Of a stretch of 64,000 nt of DNA, positions 16,658-25,444 are shown piece by piece; within the stretch, counting starts at the first letter, position 1, and every line of letters starts with the position of its first letter. A program made the translations under genes and the position numbers. This DNA is from Gemmatirosa kalamazoonensis (GTDB lineage: Bacteria > Gemmatimonadota > Gemmatimonadetes > Gemmatimonadales > Gemmatimonadaceae), in NCBI RefSeq assembly GCF_000522985.1, contig NZ_CP007128.1:2526220-2590219 (forward strand). The letters are read 5' to 3'. The notes under the pieces are model-generated. The model saw nothing but the letters and a program-made list of their open reading frames with translations. It had not been told where the DNA came from and did no database searches.

Positions 16658-17515
16658 TTACGGGTTCGACAGCTTGCGCAGCGCGTTGGGCCGCACGAAC
16701 GCCGCCGGCGGGTTGTGCGCCGTGGCGAGGTCGTAGGCCTTCTGGTACAGCGCCCGCGCCCGCGCCGCGTCGCCGCGCTTCTCGAACGTCGCGGCGAGCA
16801 GGTAGTGCATGAACGGGTCGTTCGCGTTCCCCGGGATGACGAGCGCGCGCATGAGATCCGTCTGCGCCGTCGCGAGGTCGTTCGTGTACAGCGCGACGTA
16901 GCCCGTGAGGTACGGGAAGAATCGCTCCTGCTGCCGCGCCATCGCGCTGTCGGCGTCGAGGATCTTCCGCGCCGCGGCGACGTGCTGCATCGCCTCGTCG
17001 CGTCGCCCGCGCCGCGCCGCGAGCCGCGCCAGCGCATGCTCGGTGCGGTACTCCCACAGGCTCGCCGGGTGCGTCTTCGGCTCCGGCTCCTTCAGCCCGA
17101 GCTCGCGGCCGAGTCGGTACATCCGCTCCGCCTCGTCGAGGTTGCCCGCGTCGATGCAGACGCGCGCCGCCTCGTTCGCCATCTCGCCTTCCTGGTAGAA
17201 CGCGTTCTGCGGCTCCGCCCGCTCGCGCGTCCGCCAGTAGTCGATGACCATGCGCTCGTACTTCACCGTGTTCGCGCAGTCGCCGCCGAACGCGTACGAC
17301 ATCGCCATCGCGCGCTGCGCGGCGGCCCTCGCCGCAGGGTCGGCGGCCGAGTCGATCACCTGCTGGAACAGCGTGCGCGCCTCGGCCGTCTTCCCCTCCA
17401 TGTCGAGGCGCGACGCCTCGCGCATGCGCGGGTTGCCGCCGGGCTGCGCGGCGGCGACCGCCGGGATGGCGAAGACGACGAGCAGAGCGTGACGGGTGCG
17501 TCGCATGGGGGCCAT
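16658..17515 (-). CDS. exported TPR-repeat protein of unknown role
   Basis: This ~285-residue protein has a signal peptide (RRTRHALLVVFAIPAVAAAQ). It is followed by helical tetratricopeptide-like repeats with A..L...G spacing, for example AGNLDEAERMYRLGRELG, ARRGRRDEAMQHVAAARKIL and KRGDAARARALYQKAYDLA. TPR folds mediate protein contacts; no enzymatic motif is present. Start options are ATG 17515 and ATG 17506; neither has a clear Shine-Dalgarno. The open frame extends further into an inverted repeat (17524-17606), which I exclude as non-coding. It sits 9 bases upstream of rsmD on the same strand. Confidence 0.72.
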   Translation of the reverse strand: MAPMRRTRHALLVVFAIPAVAAAQPGGNPRMREASRLDMEGKTAEARTLFQQVIDSAADPAARAAAQRAMAMSYAFGGDCANTVKYERMVIDYWRTRERAEPQNAFYQEGEMANEAARVCIDAGNLDEAERMYRLGRELGLKEPEPKTHPASLWEYRTEHALARLAARRGRRDEAMQHVAAARKILDADSAMARQQERFFPYLTGYVALYTNDLATAQTDLMRALVIPGNANDPFMHYLLAATFEKRGDAARARALYQKAYDLATAHNPPAAFVRPNALRKLSNP

Positions 17516-17523
17516 GAGTTGTC

Positions 17524-17606
17524 GTCCGCAGATTACGCAGATTCCGCAGATTAGCTTCTCTCCAGCAAGGGAGACAGCATCTGCGCAATCTGCGAAATCT
17601 GCGGAC
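17524..17606. repeat. inverted repeat of GCAGATT units between divergent genes
   Basis: Arms 17524-17551 and 17579-17606 (28 bases each) match at 26 positions as reverse complements. They are built of CCGCAGATT/ACGCAGATT units. It fills the gap between the divergent TPR and argJ start codons, so it is not a simple terminator. It would lie in the 5' leader or promoter of both genes. Confidence 0.78.
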
Positions 17607-17612
17607 AACATA

Positions 17613-18785
17613 ATGAGCACGTCCTTTCACGAGCGTCCGCGCTTCCCGCGCGGCTTCCGCTGTGCCAGTCGTAACGTCGGCCTGAAGCCCCAGGCCAAGG
17701 ACCTCGCGCTGTTCGCGAGCGACGTCGATGCCGCCGCCGCCGCGGTCTTCACGCGCAATCACTTTCCCGGCGCTCCCATCATCCTCGGCCGCGAGACGAT
17801 CCGCGGCGGCGTGCTGCGGGGCGTCGTCGTGAACAGCAAGGTGTCGAACGTCGCCACCGGCGCCGCCGGCGTGGAGAACGCGCGACGCATGGCCGCCGCC
17901 GCGGCGAGCGAGCTGGGGACCGCTCCCGACCGCGTCCTCGTGAGCTCCACCGGCGTGATCGGCGTGCGGCTGCCGATCGAGAAGATTGAGGCCGGCATCC
18001 GCGGCATCGCGGCCGAGCTGCAGGACGATCCGCTCGTCGGCGCCGAGGGGATCATGACGACCGACACCTACGCGAAGGCGCTCTCGGCGAGCGTCGGCGA
18101 GGCGACCATCACGTGGGTCGCGAAGGGCTCCGGCATGATCGAGCCGAACATGGCCACGATGCTCGCCTACGTCTTCACCGACGCCGCGCTCGACGCGCCG
18201 ACGCTCGACCGTCTGCTGCGCGACGCCGTCGCCGTCAGCTTCAACATGCTCTCCGTCGACGGCGACACGAGCACGTCCGACACCTGCGCGATCCTCGCGA
18301 ACGGACGCGCCGGCGCGGTGGACGAGCGCGCGTTCCGCGACACGCTCGTCGCCGGCTGCGTGCGCATGACCGAGCTGCTCGCGCGCGACGGCGAGGGCGC
18401 GGAGCATCTGCTGCGCGTCACCGTGCGCGGTGCGAAGGACGACGCCGACGCCCGACGCATCGCGAAGTCGATCGTGAACTCGCCGCTCGTGAAGACGATG
18501 GTCCACGGCGCCGACCCGAACGTCGGCCGGCTGCTCATGGCGGTCGGCAAGTGCTTCGACTGCACCGTCGATCCGTCGCGCACCGACGCGTGGATCAACG
18601 GCCACCAGGTCGTGCGCGGCGGCACGCGCCTCGACTTCGACGACGCGGTCGTGCGCGACGCGCTTTCCGTCGAGAACGTCGACCTCGAGATCGCGCTCGG
18701 CGTCGGCGACGCGACGGCGACCGCGTACGGGTGCGACCTGACGAAGGGGTACATCGAGGAGAACGCGGCGTACTACTCCTCGTGA
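17613..18785 (+). CDS. argJ: ArgJ, glutamate N-acetyltransferase / amino-acid N-acetyltransferase
   Basis: This 390-residue ornithine acetyltransferase contains the self-cleavage site KGSGMIEPNMATML. Thr182 would become the N-terminal nucleophile of the beta chain. The GVIG region after SSTGVIGVRLP and the C-terminal MVHGADPNVGRLLMAVGK segment are conserved in the family. It transfers acetyl from N-acetylornithine to glutamate in arginine synthesis. Whether it is mono- or bifunctional cannot be told. ATG 17613 lies directly after an inverted repeat, and no arg neighbours are present in the window. Confidence 0.92.
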   Translation: MSTSFHERPRFPRGFRCASRNVGLKPQAKDLALFASDVDAAAAAVFTRNHFPGAPIILGRETIRGGVLRGVVVNSKVSNVATGAAGVENARRMAAAAASELGTAPDRVLVSSTGVIGVRLPIEKIEAGIRGIAAELQDDPLVGAEGIMTTDTYAKALSASVGEATITWVAKGSGMIEPNMATMLAYVFTDAALDAPTLDRLLRDAVAVSFNMLSVDGDTSTSDTCAILANGRAGAVDERAFRDTLVAGCVRMTELLARDGEGAEHLLRVTVRGAKDDADARRIAKSIVNSPLVKTMVHGADPNVGRLLMAVGKCFDCTVDPSRTDAWINGHQVVRGGTRLDFDDAVVRDALSVENVDLEIALGVGDATATAYGCDLTKGYIEENAAYYSS

Positions 18786-18790
18786 CCCAA

Positions 18791-19010
18791 ACCGCGGTTC
18801 CGATACAGCGGTTCCGATACGGCGGTTCTGATGTGGCGGGAGGGGCGGCTACGGCGGGCCTAACGAGCGGGGCGGACCGGCGGGGCCGGACGGCGGCGTG
18901 TCGCTCGTTCGGCCCCGCGGCACGAGCCCCGCTGGTCAGCCCCGCAGCATCCGCCCCTCCCGCCGTTCCAGAACCGCCGTTCCAGAACCGCCGTATCAGA
19001 ACCGCCCTTC
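18791..19010. repeat. large imperfect inverted repeat of CGGTTC(C/T)GAT(A) units
   Basis: The left half (from 18791) contains GCGGTTCCGATA and GCGGTTCTGAT units, followed by GGGAGGGGCGG. The right half, ending at 19010, contains CCGCCCCTCCC then CAGAACCGCC and ATCAGAACCGCC units. The two are imperfect reverse complements. The ~90-base centre is G+C-rich and has its own partial pairing and one CGTTAGGC octamer in reverse (18858). It lies between convergent argJ and ADOP genes and reaches the ADOP stop codon. Confidence 0.7.
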
Positions 19011-21660
19011 AGGAATCCCTCAGCGCCCTGGCCGGCGCGATCCCGGCGACCCGCCGCGCCGGCACGTAGCACGCCGCCAGCGCCACCACGCCGAGCCCCG
19101 CCGCGACCGCGCCGAGCGTGAGCGGGTCGAACGGCGACACGCCGACGAGCGCGCCGCGCAGCGCCGTGCCGGCGAGCCAGATCCCCGGCACGCCGACGAG
19201 CAGCCCGAGCACGAGCAGCGTCGTCCCCTCGCGCACGACGAGCCACAGCACGCGCCGCTCGCCGGCGCCGAGCGCGAGCCGCACCGCGAGCTCGTGGTGC
19301 CGGCGGCTCACCGCGCCCGCCACGACGCCGAACAGCCCCATCGCCGCGAGCAGCAGCGCGCCTAACGAGAACCCCGCGATCAGCGTCGCGCTCAGGCGCT
19401 GCTGGCGCAGCGCGTCGTCCACCACGCGCTGCATCGGGCGCACGTCGGCGATCGCGAGCTGCGCATCGACGCGATGCACCGCGGCGCGCACGTCGGGCAC
19501 GAGCGCCTCCGGCGCGCGGTCGCCGCGCAGCACGTACGACAGCGTGTTGAACGGGCCGTCCTCGTCGCGCACGTACACCTGCGAGCGGCCGTCCTGGTAG
19601 ACGTCGTACTGCCGCGCGTGCTCCACGACGCCGATCACCGTGAACGTGTCGGTGTCGGAGAGCCGGATGCGCGCGCCGACGGGCTGCCCGTTCGGGAAGA
19701 ACGTCTGCGCCAGCGTGCGGTCGATCACCGCCTCGCGCGTGCCCGGCCGCCACGACGCGCCGAACGCGCGTCCCGCGAGCACGCGGATCCCCATCGTCTC
19801 GAAGTAGCCCGCGCGCGCGCGCATGTAGTCGACGAGCGGGAAGTCGTGGTCGTTCACTCCCGTGTTGCCGGGCGCGCCCGGGAACGACACCGGCCCCTGG
19901 TCCGCGTTCGCCGTGAGCGGCAGCGCCGACGTGGCGCTCGCCGAACGGACGCCCGGGATGGCCGACAGCTCGCGCTGCAGCCGCTCGTGCATCTCGCGCA
20001 CGACGGTGTCGTTCGGGTAGCGCGCCGCGGCGAGCGGCACGCGGAGCGTGAGCACGCCGTCGGCCACGAACCCCGGCTGCGCGCGCAGCAGCCGGTCGAG
20101 GCTCCGCGCCACGAGGCCGCCCGTCGCGAGCAGCACGAGCGAGAGCGCCACCTGCACCACCACCATCGCGCGACGCATCGGCCCGTGTCCGCCGCCGCCG
20201 CCGCGCACCGCCGCGTTGCGCAGCAGCGCGTGCAGCCGCGTGCGGCTCGTCCACACCGCCGGCACCGCGCCGGCGAGCAGCCCGAGCACCGCGCCGACGC
20301 CGACCACCACCGCCGCGATTCGCCAGTCCACGGCGATCGTGTCGCGGCGCGGCAGCGTCTCCGGCGCGAGCGCGACGAGCACGCGCGTGCCCCACACGGC
20401 GCCCAACGCGCCGAGCGCGCCGCCGACGGCGCCGAGCAGTCCGCCCTCGAACAGCGTCGCGCGGGCGAGCGCGAGGCGGTCGGCGCCGAGCGCGCGGGCG
20501 ATCGCGAACTCGCGCTCGCGCTGCGACGCCCGCACGAGCAGCAGCGTCGCCATATTCACCGCCAGCACGAGCACGAGCACGACGCCCGCCATGCCGAGCA
20601 CCACGAGCGCCGGCCGCGACTCCGCCACGAGGTCCGGCTTCACGCCGACCGCCCACAGCTTCAGCCCCCGCTTCGAGAAGTCGCGCTCGTTCACCATCCG
20701 GCCGACCGACGCGACGGCGGCCTGCAGACGCTCCGGGGTCGTCCCCGGCCGCGCGCGCACGAGCCCCGCGAACGAGCCGTTGCCGGGGTTCTGCGTCGCG
20801 AGGTCGTAGTTGAACGTGATGTATGCCGCGCCGCCCTCCGGCTTCCCGAGGCTCGCGTGCCGCACGAACCGGAAGTCGGGCCCCATGACGCCGATGACGG
20901 TGAACGCGAAGCCATCGAGCCGGATCTCCTTGCCGAGGATCGCGCGGTCGCCGCCGAAGCGCGTGCGCCACAGGTCGTTCCCGAGCACGACGAGCGGCGG
21001 GCGTCCCTCACCGGCCTCGTTCGGCGCGAACACTCGGCCGAGGGCGGGGCGCGCACCGAGCAGCGAGAACAGGTTCGGCGACGAGATGAGGATCGGGATC
21101 TCCATCGGGTCGGCGCCGTCGCTCGTCGTCAGCGTGCGCATCGCGCGGCGGATCCCCGCCACGTCGGCGATCGGCCCGCCGGACTTCTGCAGCGCGGCGA
21201 CGTCCGTGCCGCCGAGCCACCCGCGCTCGAGCGGGATCCACGTGTAGTTGCGCCACACGTAATAGAGGTCGTCCGGCCGATCGTACGGCAGCGGCGCGAC
21301 GAGCACCTTGTCGACCACCGTGTACACGACGGCGAACGCGCCGAGCCCCACGGCGAGGGTACCCAACATCGACAGCGCGAACGCGGGCGCGCGCACGAGC
21401 CGGCGCACCACGCGCTGCGTGTCGCGCCCCCAGTTGCCGTTCCGCCGCCACGCCACCGCGGGACGCAGCCGCTCCGCGACGCCGTTGCGCGCGGCGTCGG
21501 CCAACGCGCGCGTCCAGAACCACGCGACGGCCGCCCCCCCACGCGCGACGGCGGCGCGGTGCCGGTCGAGGTACGTCTCCACGACCGCGTCGCCCATCTC
21601 GTCGCGGAAGTCCGCCGGGTAGACCCGGAGCAGTCGCCGGATCCAGTGCTCGGCGCTCAT
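19009..21660 (-). CDS. ADOP-class FtsX/MacB-like ABC permease
   Basis: This 883-residue inner-membrane protein carries the duplicated permease layout of orphan ADOP permeases. It has a short N-terminal cytoplasmic segment (WIRRLLRVYPADFRDEMGD) and a first MacB_PCD periplasmic region after SMLGTLAVGLGAFAVVYTVVDKVLVAPLPY. An FtsX core follows (VNMATLLLVRASQREREFAIARALGA). A second copy has VVQVALSLVLLATGGLVARSL and a C-terminal FtsX core (SRRHHELAVRLALGAG). No ATPase domain or gene is nearby, as usual for the class. The start ATG 21660 overlaps the PadR stop by 4 bases (ATGA). Export or mechanotransmission is the general role of FtsX folds; the substrate is unknown. Confidence 0.87.
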   Translation of the reverse strand: MSAEHWIRRLLRVYPADFRDEMGDAVVETYLDRHRAAVARGGAAVAWFWTRALADAARNGVAERLRPAVAWRRNGNWGRDTQRVVRRLVRAPAFALSMLGTLAVGLGAFAVVYTVVDKVLVAPLPYDRPDDLYYVWRNYTWIPLERGWLGGTDVAALQKSGGPIADVAGIRRAMRTLTTSDGADPMEIPILISSPNLFSLLGARPALGRVFAPNEAGEGRPPLVVLGNDLWRTRFGGDRAILGKEIRLDGFAFTVIGVMGPDFRFVRHASLGKPEGGAAYITFNYDLATQNPGNGSFAGLVRARPGTTPERLQAAVASVGRMVNERDFSKRGLKLWAVGVKPDLVAESRPALVVLGMAGVVLVLVLAVNMATLLLVRASQREREFAIARALGADRLALARATLFEGGLLGAVGGALGALGAVWGTRVLVALAPETLPRRDTIAVDWRIAAVVVGVGAVLGLLAGAVPAVWTSRTRLHALLRNAAVRGGGGGHGPMRRAMVVVQVALSLVLLATGGLVARSLDRLLRAQPGFVADGVLTLRVPLAAARYPNDTVVREMHERLQRELSAIPGVRSASATSALPLTANADQGPVSFPGAPGNTGVNDHDFPLVDYMRARAGYFETMGIRVLAGRAFGASWRPGTREAVIDRTLAQTFFPNGQPVGARIRLSDTDTFTVIGVVEHARQYDVYQDGRSQVYVRDEDGPFNTLSYVLRGDRAPEALVPDVRAAVHRVDAQLAIADVRPMQRVVDDALRQQRLSATLIAGFSLGALLLAAMGLFGVVAGAVSRRHHELAVRLALGAGERRVLWLVVREGTTLLVLGLLVGVPGIWLAGTALRGALVGVSPFDPLTLGAVAAGLGVVALAACYVPARRVAGIAPARALRDS

Positions 21661-22016
21661 AGGGCGCCCGCCTCGAGCAGGCCGCCGACCATCGCCGCGC
21701 GCGCGAGCCCCGCCATCCGCGCCGCCTCGGCTCTCGCCACCCGCAGGCCGAGCGCGGTGGCGCGGTAGTAGTGTCGCCGCTCGTCGCCCGCGTCCGGGGC
21801 GCGTCGCTGCGCGGCCTCGTCGATGAGCCCCTGGTCCTGCATGCGGCGGAGCGCGCGATACAGCGTGCCGACGTCGGGCGCCGCGTGAAGGCCGCGCGCC
21901 TCCGCGTCCTGGATGATCCCGTAGCCGTGCCGCTCTCCCGCGGCGAGGCTCAGGAGCACGTCGAACTCCACGGGGCGGAGCGGTAGGAACCGCTCCACCG
22001 GCAGGTCGCGATCCAT
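21657..22016 (-). CDS. PadR-family transcriptional regulator
   Basis: This 119-residue winged-helix regulator has the PadR signature FDVLLSLAAGERHGYGIIQDAEARG..APDVGTLYRALRRMQDQGLI. A C-terminal helix for dimerisation follows. It precedes and overlaps an ADOP permease gene by 4 bases. PadR proteins commonly repress adjacent transporter genes and respond to small ligands. A palindromic site 34-50 bases upstream of its start (22034-22066) is the likely operator, so autoregulation of the two-gene unit is probable. Confidence 0.88.
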   Translation of the reverse strand: MDRDLPVERFLPLRPVEFDVLLSLAAGERHGYGIIQDAEARGLHAAPDVGTLYRALRRMQDQGLIDEAAQRRAPDAGDERRHYYRATALGLRVARAEAARMAGLARAAMVGGLLEAGAL

Positions 22017-22033
22017 GGAACCCTGGGACCGGG

Positions 22034-22066
22034 TATATGCGTGACGCTAATATGCGTGGCGCATAT
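22034..22066. promoter_or_regulatory. candidate PadR operator
   Basis: ATATGCG (22050-22056) and CGCATAT (22060-22066) form a perfect 7-3-7 inverted repeat. An extra half-site TATATGCG is at 22034-22041, about two helical turns from the matching right half-site. The A+T-rich sequence stands out from the GC-rich surroundings. It is immediately upstream of a padR gene, where PadR dyads usually lie. Confidence 0.6.
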
Positions 22067-22111
22067 ATGCGGGCCGCAGCGTGGGCGGTCAAGAGTGGCT
22101 GTTCGTGTTCT

Positions 22112-22192
22112 AACCGCAGAGGACGCAGAGGGCCGCAGAGGAAACCAACAAGAATCGGCTCTTCTCTGCGGCCCTCTGCGTCCTCTGCGGTT
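22112..22192. repeat. perfect 29-bp inverted repeat, GGACGCAGA family
   Basis: Arms 22112-22140 and 22164-22192 are exact reverse complements with a 23-base loop. The units are ACCGCAGAGGACGCAGAGGG-like. It lies between the PadR promoter and the stop codon of the next ADOP gene (22239), which reads the same way, so it could terminate that upstream unit. The same arm sequence recurs at 30034, 37791 and 43321. Confidence 0.85.
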
Positions 22193-22238
22193 CAATGAAA
22201 GAAGCAGCTCGCCGAGTTCTCCGCGCCTCCGCGCGAGC

Positions 22239-24875
22239 CTACCGCAGCACCGAGATCGGATCCGCCCGCGTCGCCCGCCTGACGGGTGCGAGCAGCGCGA
22301 TCGCCGCGCAGAGCACGAGCGTCCCCGCCGCCGCGCCGAGCGCGATGGGGTCGAACGGCGGCACGCCGTAGAGCAGGCCGGCGAGCATGCGCGACACGGC
22401 GACGACGCCCAGCGCGCCGAGCGCGAGGCCGGCGGCCATGTACGCGGCGCCCTGGCGCAGCACCGTGGCCGCGATCCCACCGCGGCTGGAGCCGAGCGCC
22501 ACGCGCACGCCGAACTCGCGCTCGCGCGCCGCCGTCATCGCCGCGAACATCGCGTACACGCCGACCGACGCGAGCACGAGCGCGAGGGCGCCGAACGCGC
22601 TCATGAGCACCACGGGCAGGCGACGTCCGGCGAGTCGCTCGTCGACGATCGCGCGCAGCGGGCGTGGGTCGCGGAGCGGGAGCGACGGGTCGAGCGCGGC
22701 GAGCGCCCGCTGCGCCGGCTTCACGAGCGCCGTCGGATCGCCCGTGGTGCGGAGCAGGAAGTCGCGGCCGCCCCACAGGAAGTCCTGCCGGTTCGTCGCG
22801 TACGCCATCGGGCCGGGCGCCGGCAGCGCGGGATCGACGCGCACGTCGCGCACGACACCGACCACGATGCCCCACCGCTGCGCCGTGTGCGGGCTCACCC
22901 GGATGCGTGCGCCCAACGGGTCGCTGCGCGGCCAGTAGCGGCGCGCCATCGTCTCGCTCACGACGATCGCCGGCGGCGCGTCGGGCCCGTCCTGCGCGTC
23001 GAACGTGCGGCCGCGCGCGAGCCGGATGCCCATGAGCGCGAAGTAGTCGTCCGACACCGCCATGTACGGGATGAACGTCGGCCCGTCGCCGGGGAGCGTC
23101 ACGCCGTCGATCCTCAGCATGTTCGCGCTCATCGTCGGCGACGGGATCTGCGTCACGCTCGCCACGGCGCGCACGCCGGGGAGCGCGCCGAGCCGCTCCT
23201 CGAGCTGCCGGAAGAACGACGCCCGCGCCTCCGGGGTGCCGTACGTCGACGCCGGGAGCTGCACGCGCGCGGTGAGCACGCCGTCGGGAGTGAAGCCGAG
23301 CGGCGCGCCCGCCATCGCGCGCAGGCTGCGGACGAGCAGCCCGGCGCCGGCGAGCAGGCTGAGAGCGAGCGCGATCTGCCCCGCCACGAGCACGCCGCGC
23401 AGCCGACGCGACCGATGCCCCTCGCTCGTGCCGCGCGTCTCGTCGCGCAGCGTGCCCTGCGGCTGCCAGCGGCCCGCCATCACCGCCGGGGCGAGCCCGA
23501 ACAGCACGCCCGTGACGAGCGCCGCGAGCAGCGTCACCGCCACCGCACCGGCGTCGAGCGACAGGTCCGCGTACGGCGGCAGGGCGGGGAGCGCGAGGCC
23601 GCGCAGCACCGCCAGCCCGGCGGTGGCGAGCAGCAGCCCCACCGCCGCGCCGCCGAGGGCGAGCACCATGCTCTCCGTGAGGAGCTGGCGCACGAGCCGC
23701 CCGCGCCGAGCGCCGAGCGCGATGCGCACCGCGAACTCCTTGCGGCGCGTGATGGTGCGCGAGAGCAGCGCGCCCGCGAGGTTCGCGCACGTGATGAGCA
23801 GCACGAGGCCGGCGCTCGTCATCAGCGTGACGAGCGGCGTGCGCGTCTCGCCGACGAGCGAGTCGCGCAGCGGCACCACCACGAAGCCGCGTCCGCGCTC
23901 GGTGTCGGGATGCTCGCGCGCGAGCTCCGACGCGAGCCGGTCCAGCTCCCGCTGCGCCGACTGCGGCGTCGCGCCGCGCGCGAGCCGGCCGACGATGCTG
24001 AGGTAGTTCTGCGCGCGGCCGAGCGACGGATCGCGCTGCGCGGCGCGCAGGTCCATCGGGAACACGATGTCGGCGTCGCCCATCGGTCCCACGAAGCCGC
24101 GCGGCAGCACGCCGACCACGCGCGTGAGCTGCCGCTCGATGCGCAGCGAGCGGCCGATCACACCGGAGTCGCCGGCGAACTCGCGCTGCCACGCGGCGTG
24201 GCTCAGCATCGCCACGTTGGCCTGCCCGTCCTCCTCGCCGAGCGTGCGGCCCAGCGCGGCGGGCACGCCGAGCGTGGAGAAGAAGCCGCCCGCGACCGAC
24301 GCCGCCGTCAGCGTGCGGGCGCCCGTCTCGTCCGCGTACGCGACGTCGAACGTGCCGAAGTTGAACACCGCGAGTCCCGCGAACGAGCGCGCGCGCTCGG
24401 CGATGTCGCCCACCACGCCGGGGCTCGTCGACGAGCGGTCCAGCTTCGAGGCGTCGAAGCGCGAGAACACCTGCACGAGCCGACGGCCGTCGCGGTACGG
24501 CAGCGCGTCGAGCAGCACCGACTTCACGACGCCGAACACGGCGGCGTTCGCGCCGATGCCCAGTGCGAGGGTGACGACGGCGAGCAGCGAGAACAGCGGC
24601 GCGCGGCGGGCGGCGCGCACGCCGTGGCGGACGTCCTGCCGCAGGTCGTCGAGCCAGTCGCGGCGGCCGGCGGCGCGGCGCTCCGCGGACAGGAGCTCGG
24701 TGCACTCGGAGCGGACGCCCTCGAGATCGCCGAGGCGCGCGAGGGCAGCCGTGCGGGCGGCCTCGGGCGACATGCCGCGCGCCACGTAGTCGGCGACCCG
24801 CCGCTCGATGTGGAACGCCAGCTCGTCGTCGACTTCGGCGCGGGCAGGACGGGAGAAGGGAATGCGCGGCGACAT
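22239..24875 (-). CDS. ADOP-class FtsX/MacB-like ABC permease
   Basis: This 878-residue permease has the ADOP N-terminal module (VDDELAFHIERRVADYVARGMSPEAARTAALARLGD), which the class places before the first helix. A first MacB_PCD domain follows (LLAVVTLALGIGANAAVFGVVKSVLLDALPY), then an FtsX core (CANLAGALLSRTITRRKEFAVRIALGA). A second copy has a degenerate start and ends with an FtsX core (AAREREFGVRVALGSSRGG). No ATPase gene is linked. It begins 3 bases after the stop of its own PadR gene, so the pair is one operon. The neighbouring PadR/ADOP pair has the same layout and strand but a clearly different sequence, so it is not a recent duplication. Confidence 0.88.
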   Translation of the reverse strand: MSPRIPFSRPARAEVDDELAFHIERRVADYVARGMSPEAARTAALARLGDLEGVRSECTELLSAERRAAGRRDWLDDLRQDVRHGVRAARRAPLFSLLAVVTLALGIGANAAVFGVVKSVLLDALPYRDGRRLVQVFSRFDASKLDRSSTSPGVVGDIAERARSFAGLAVFNFGTFDVAYADETGARTLTAASVAGGFFSTLGVPAALGRTLGEEDGQANVAMLSHAAWQREFAGDSGVIGRSLRIERQLTRVVGVLPRGFVGPMGDADIVFPMDLRAAQRDPSLGRAQNYLSIVGRLARGATPQSAQRELDRLASELAREHPDTERGRGFVVVPLRDSLVGETRTPLVTLMTSAGLVLLITCANLAGALLSRTITRRKEFAVRIALGARRGRLVRQLLTESMVLALGGAAVGLLLATAGLAVLRGLALPALPPYADLSLDAGAVAVTLLAALVTGVLFGLAPAVMAGRWQPQGTLRDETRGTSEGHRSRRLRGVLVAGQIALALSLLAGAGLLVRSLRAMAGAPLGFTPDGVLTARVQLPASTYGTPEARASFFRQLEERLGALPGVRAVASVTQIPSPTMSANMLRIDGVTLPGDGPTFIPYMAVSDDYFALMGIRLARGRTFDAQDGPDAPPAIVVSETMARRYWPRSDPLGARIRVSPHTAQRWGIVVGVVRDVRVDPALPAPGPMAYATNRQDFLWGGRDFLLRTTGDPTALVKPAQRALAALDPSLPLRDPRPLRAIVDERLAGRRLPVVLMSAFGALALVLASVGVYAMFAAMTAAREREFGVRVALGSSRGGIAATVLRQGAAYMAAGLALGALGVVAVSRMLAGLLYGVPPFDPIALGAAAGTLVLCAAIALLAPVRRATRADPISVLR

Positions 24876-24878
24876 CGA

Positions 24879-25232
24879 TCACCTCGCCCAGCTCGGGGCG
24901 GTCGTGGAGGTGACCGCCTGGTTCACGGCGGCGGCGAACCGCTGCCAGCCGGTGGTCTGCTCCTGGTACTCGCGGCGCCCGTCGGGGGTGAGGGCGTAGA
25001 ACTTCGCCTTGCGGTTGTTCTCCGAGGTGCCCCACGCGCCGGTGATCCACCCCTTCCGGGTCATGCGGTAGAGGGCAGGGTAGAGCGACCCCTCCTCCAC
25101 GCGGAGGACGTCGCCGGTGGCGGTCTCGATCCAGCTCGCGATCCCGTAGCCGTGCATCGGCCCCCAGGACAGCGTCTTCAGCACGAGCAGCTCGAGGGTG
25201 CCCTGGAGCAGGCCGGAGTCCTTCGCGAACAC
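24879..25232 (-). CDS. PadR-family transcriptional regulator
   Basis: This 117-residue protein has LLQGTLELLVLKTLSWGPMHGYGIASWIETATGDVLRVEEGSLYPALYRMTRKGWI. This is the canonical PadR winged helix of the type found upstream of ADOP permeases (EGSLYPALYR recognition region). A short C-terminal dimer helix follows. It is 3 bases upstream of the permease and likely represses the pair. No clear dyad comparable with the one at 22050 was seen upstream. The start is ATG 25232. Confidence 0.9.
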   Translation of the reverse strand: MFAKDSGLLQGTLELLVLKTLSWGPMHGYGIASWIETATGDVLRVEEGSLYPALYRMTRKGWITGAWGTSENNRKAKFYALTPDGRREYQEQTTGWQRFAAAVNQAVTSTTAPSWAR

Positions 25233-25281
25233 GTGACGCCTCCCGGTACGGGGTGGTCTACGGATTCGGCGCGCCGCGCCG

Positions 25282-25345
25282 TCTTTCCCTATGCGGGTCT
25301 AAGGGAGAAGGTGACGCTGGTCCCTTAGACGCGCAAGGGGAAAGA
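25282..25345. repeat. 25-bp inverted repeat between divergent PadR and SusC genes
   Basis: Arms 25282-25306 and 25321-25345 match at 22 of 25 positions as reverse complements (TCTTTCCC...TCTAAGGGA). The 14-base loop makes a strong hairpin possible. It lies 100 bases upstream of the SusC start and 50 bases upstream of the PadR start, so it would be in leader or promoter DNA. The rest of the 25233-25444 gap shows nothing else I recognise. Confidence 0.7.
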
Positions 25346-25444
25346 ACGGTTGCGCCCGCCTGCCCCATTCTTACGTTGCGTTGGCTCGCACCCCCGCCGC
25401 ACGCGCCGCCGCGCCGCGGGGGCCCCCGTCTCGAGGCTCTCGTC

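Noticed and set aside
17516-17612. N-terminal extensions of the TPR and ArgJ proteins through the inverted repeat
   Set aside because: The same palindromic DNA is open in both directions, and the encoded residues (repeated QI and IC patterns) are repeat artefacts; ATG starts outside the repeat fit the families.
19009-25232. The two PadR/ADOP pairs as a recent tandem duplication
   Set aside because: The permeases differ strongly in sequence and N-terminal layout, and the regulators are of different length and type.
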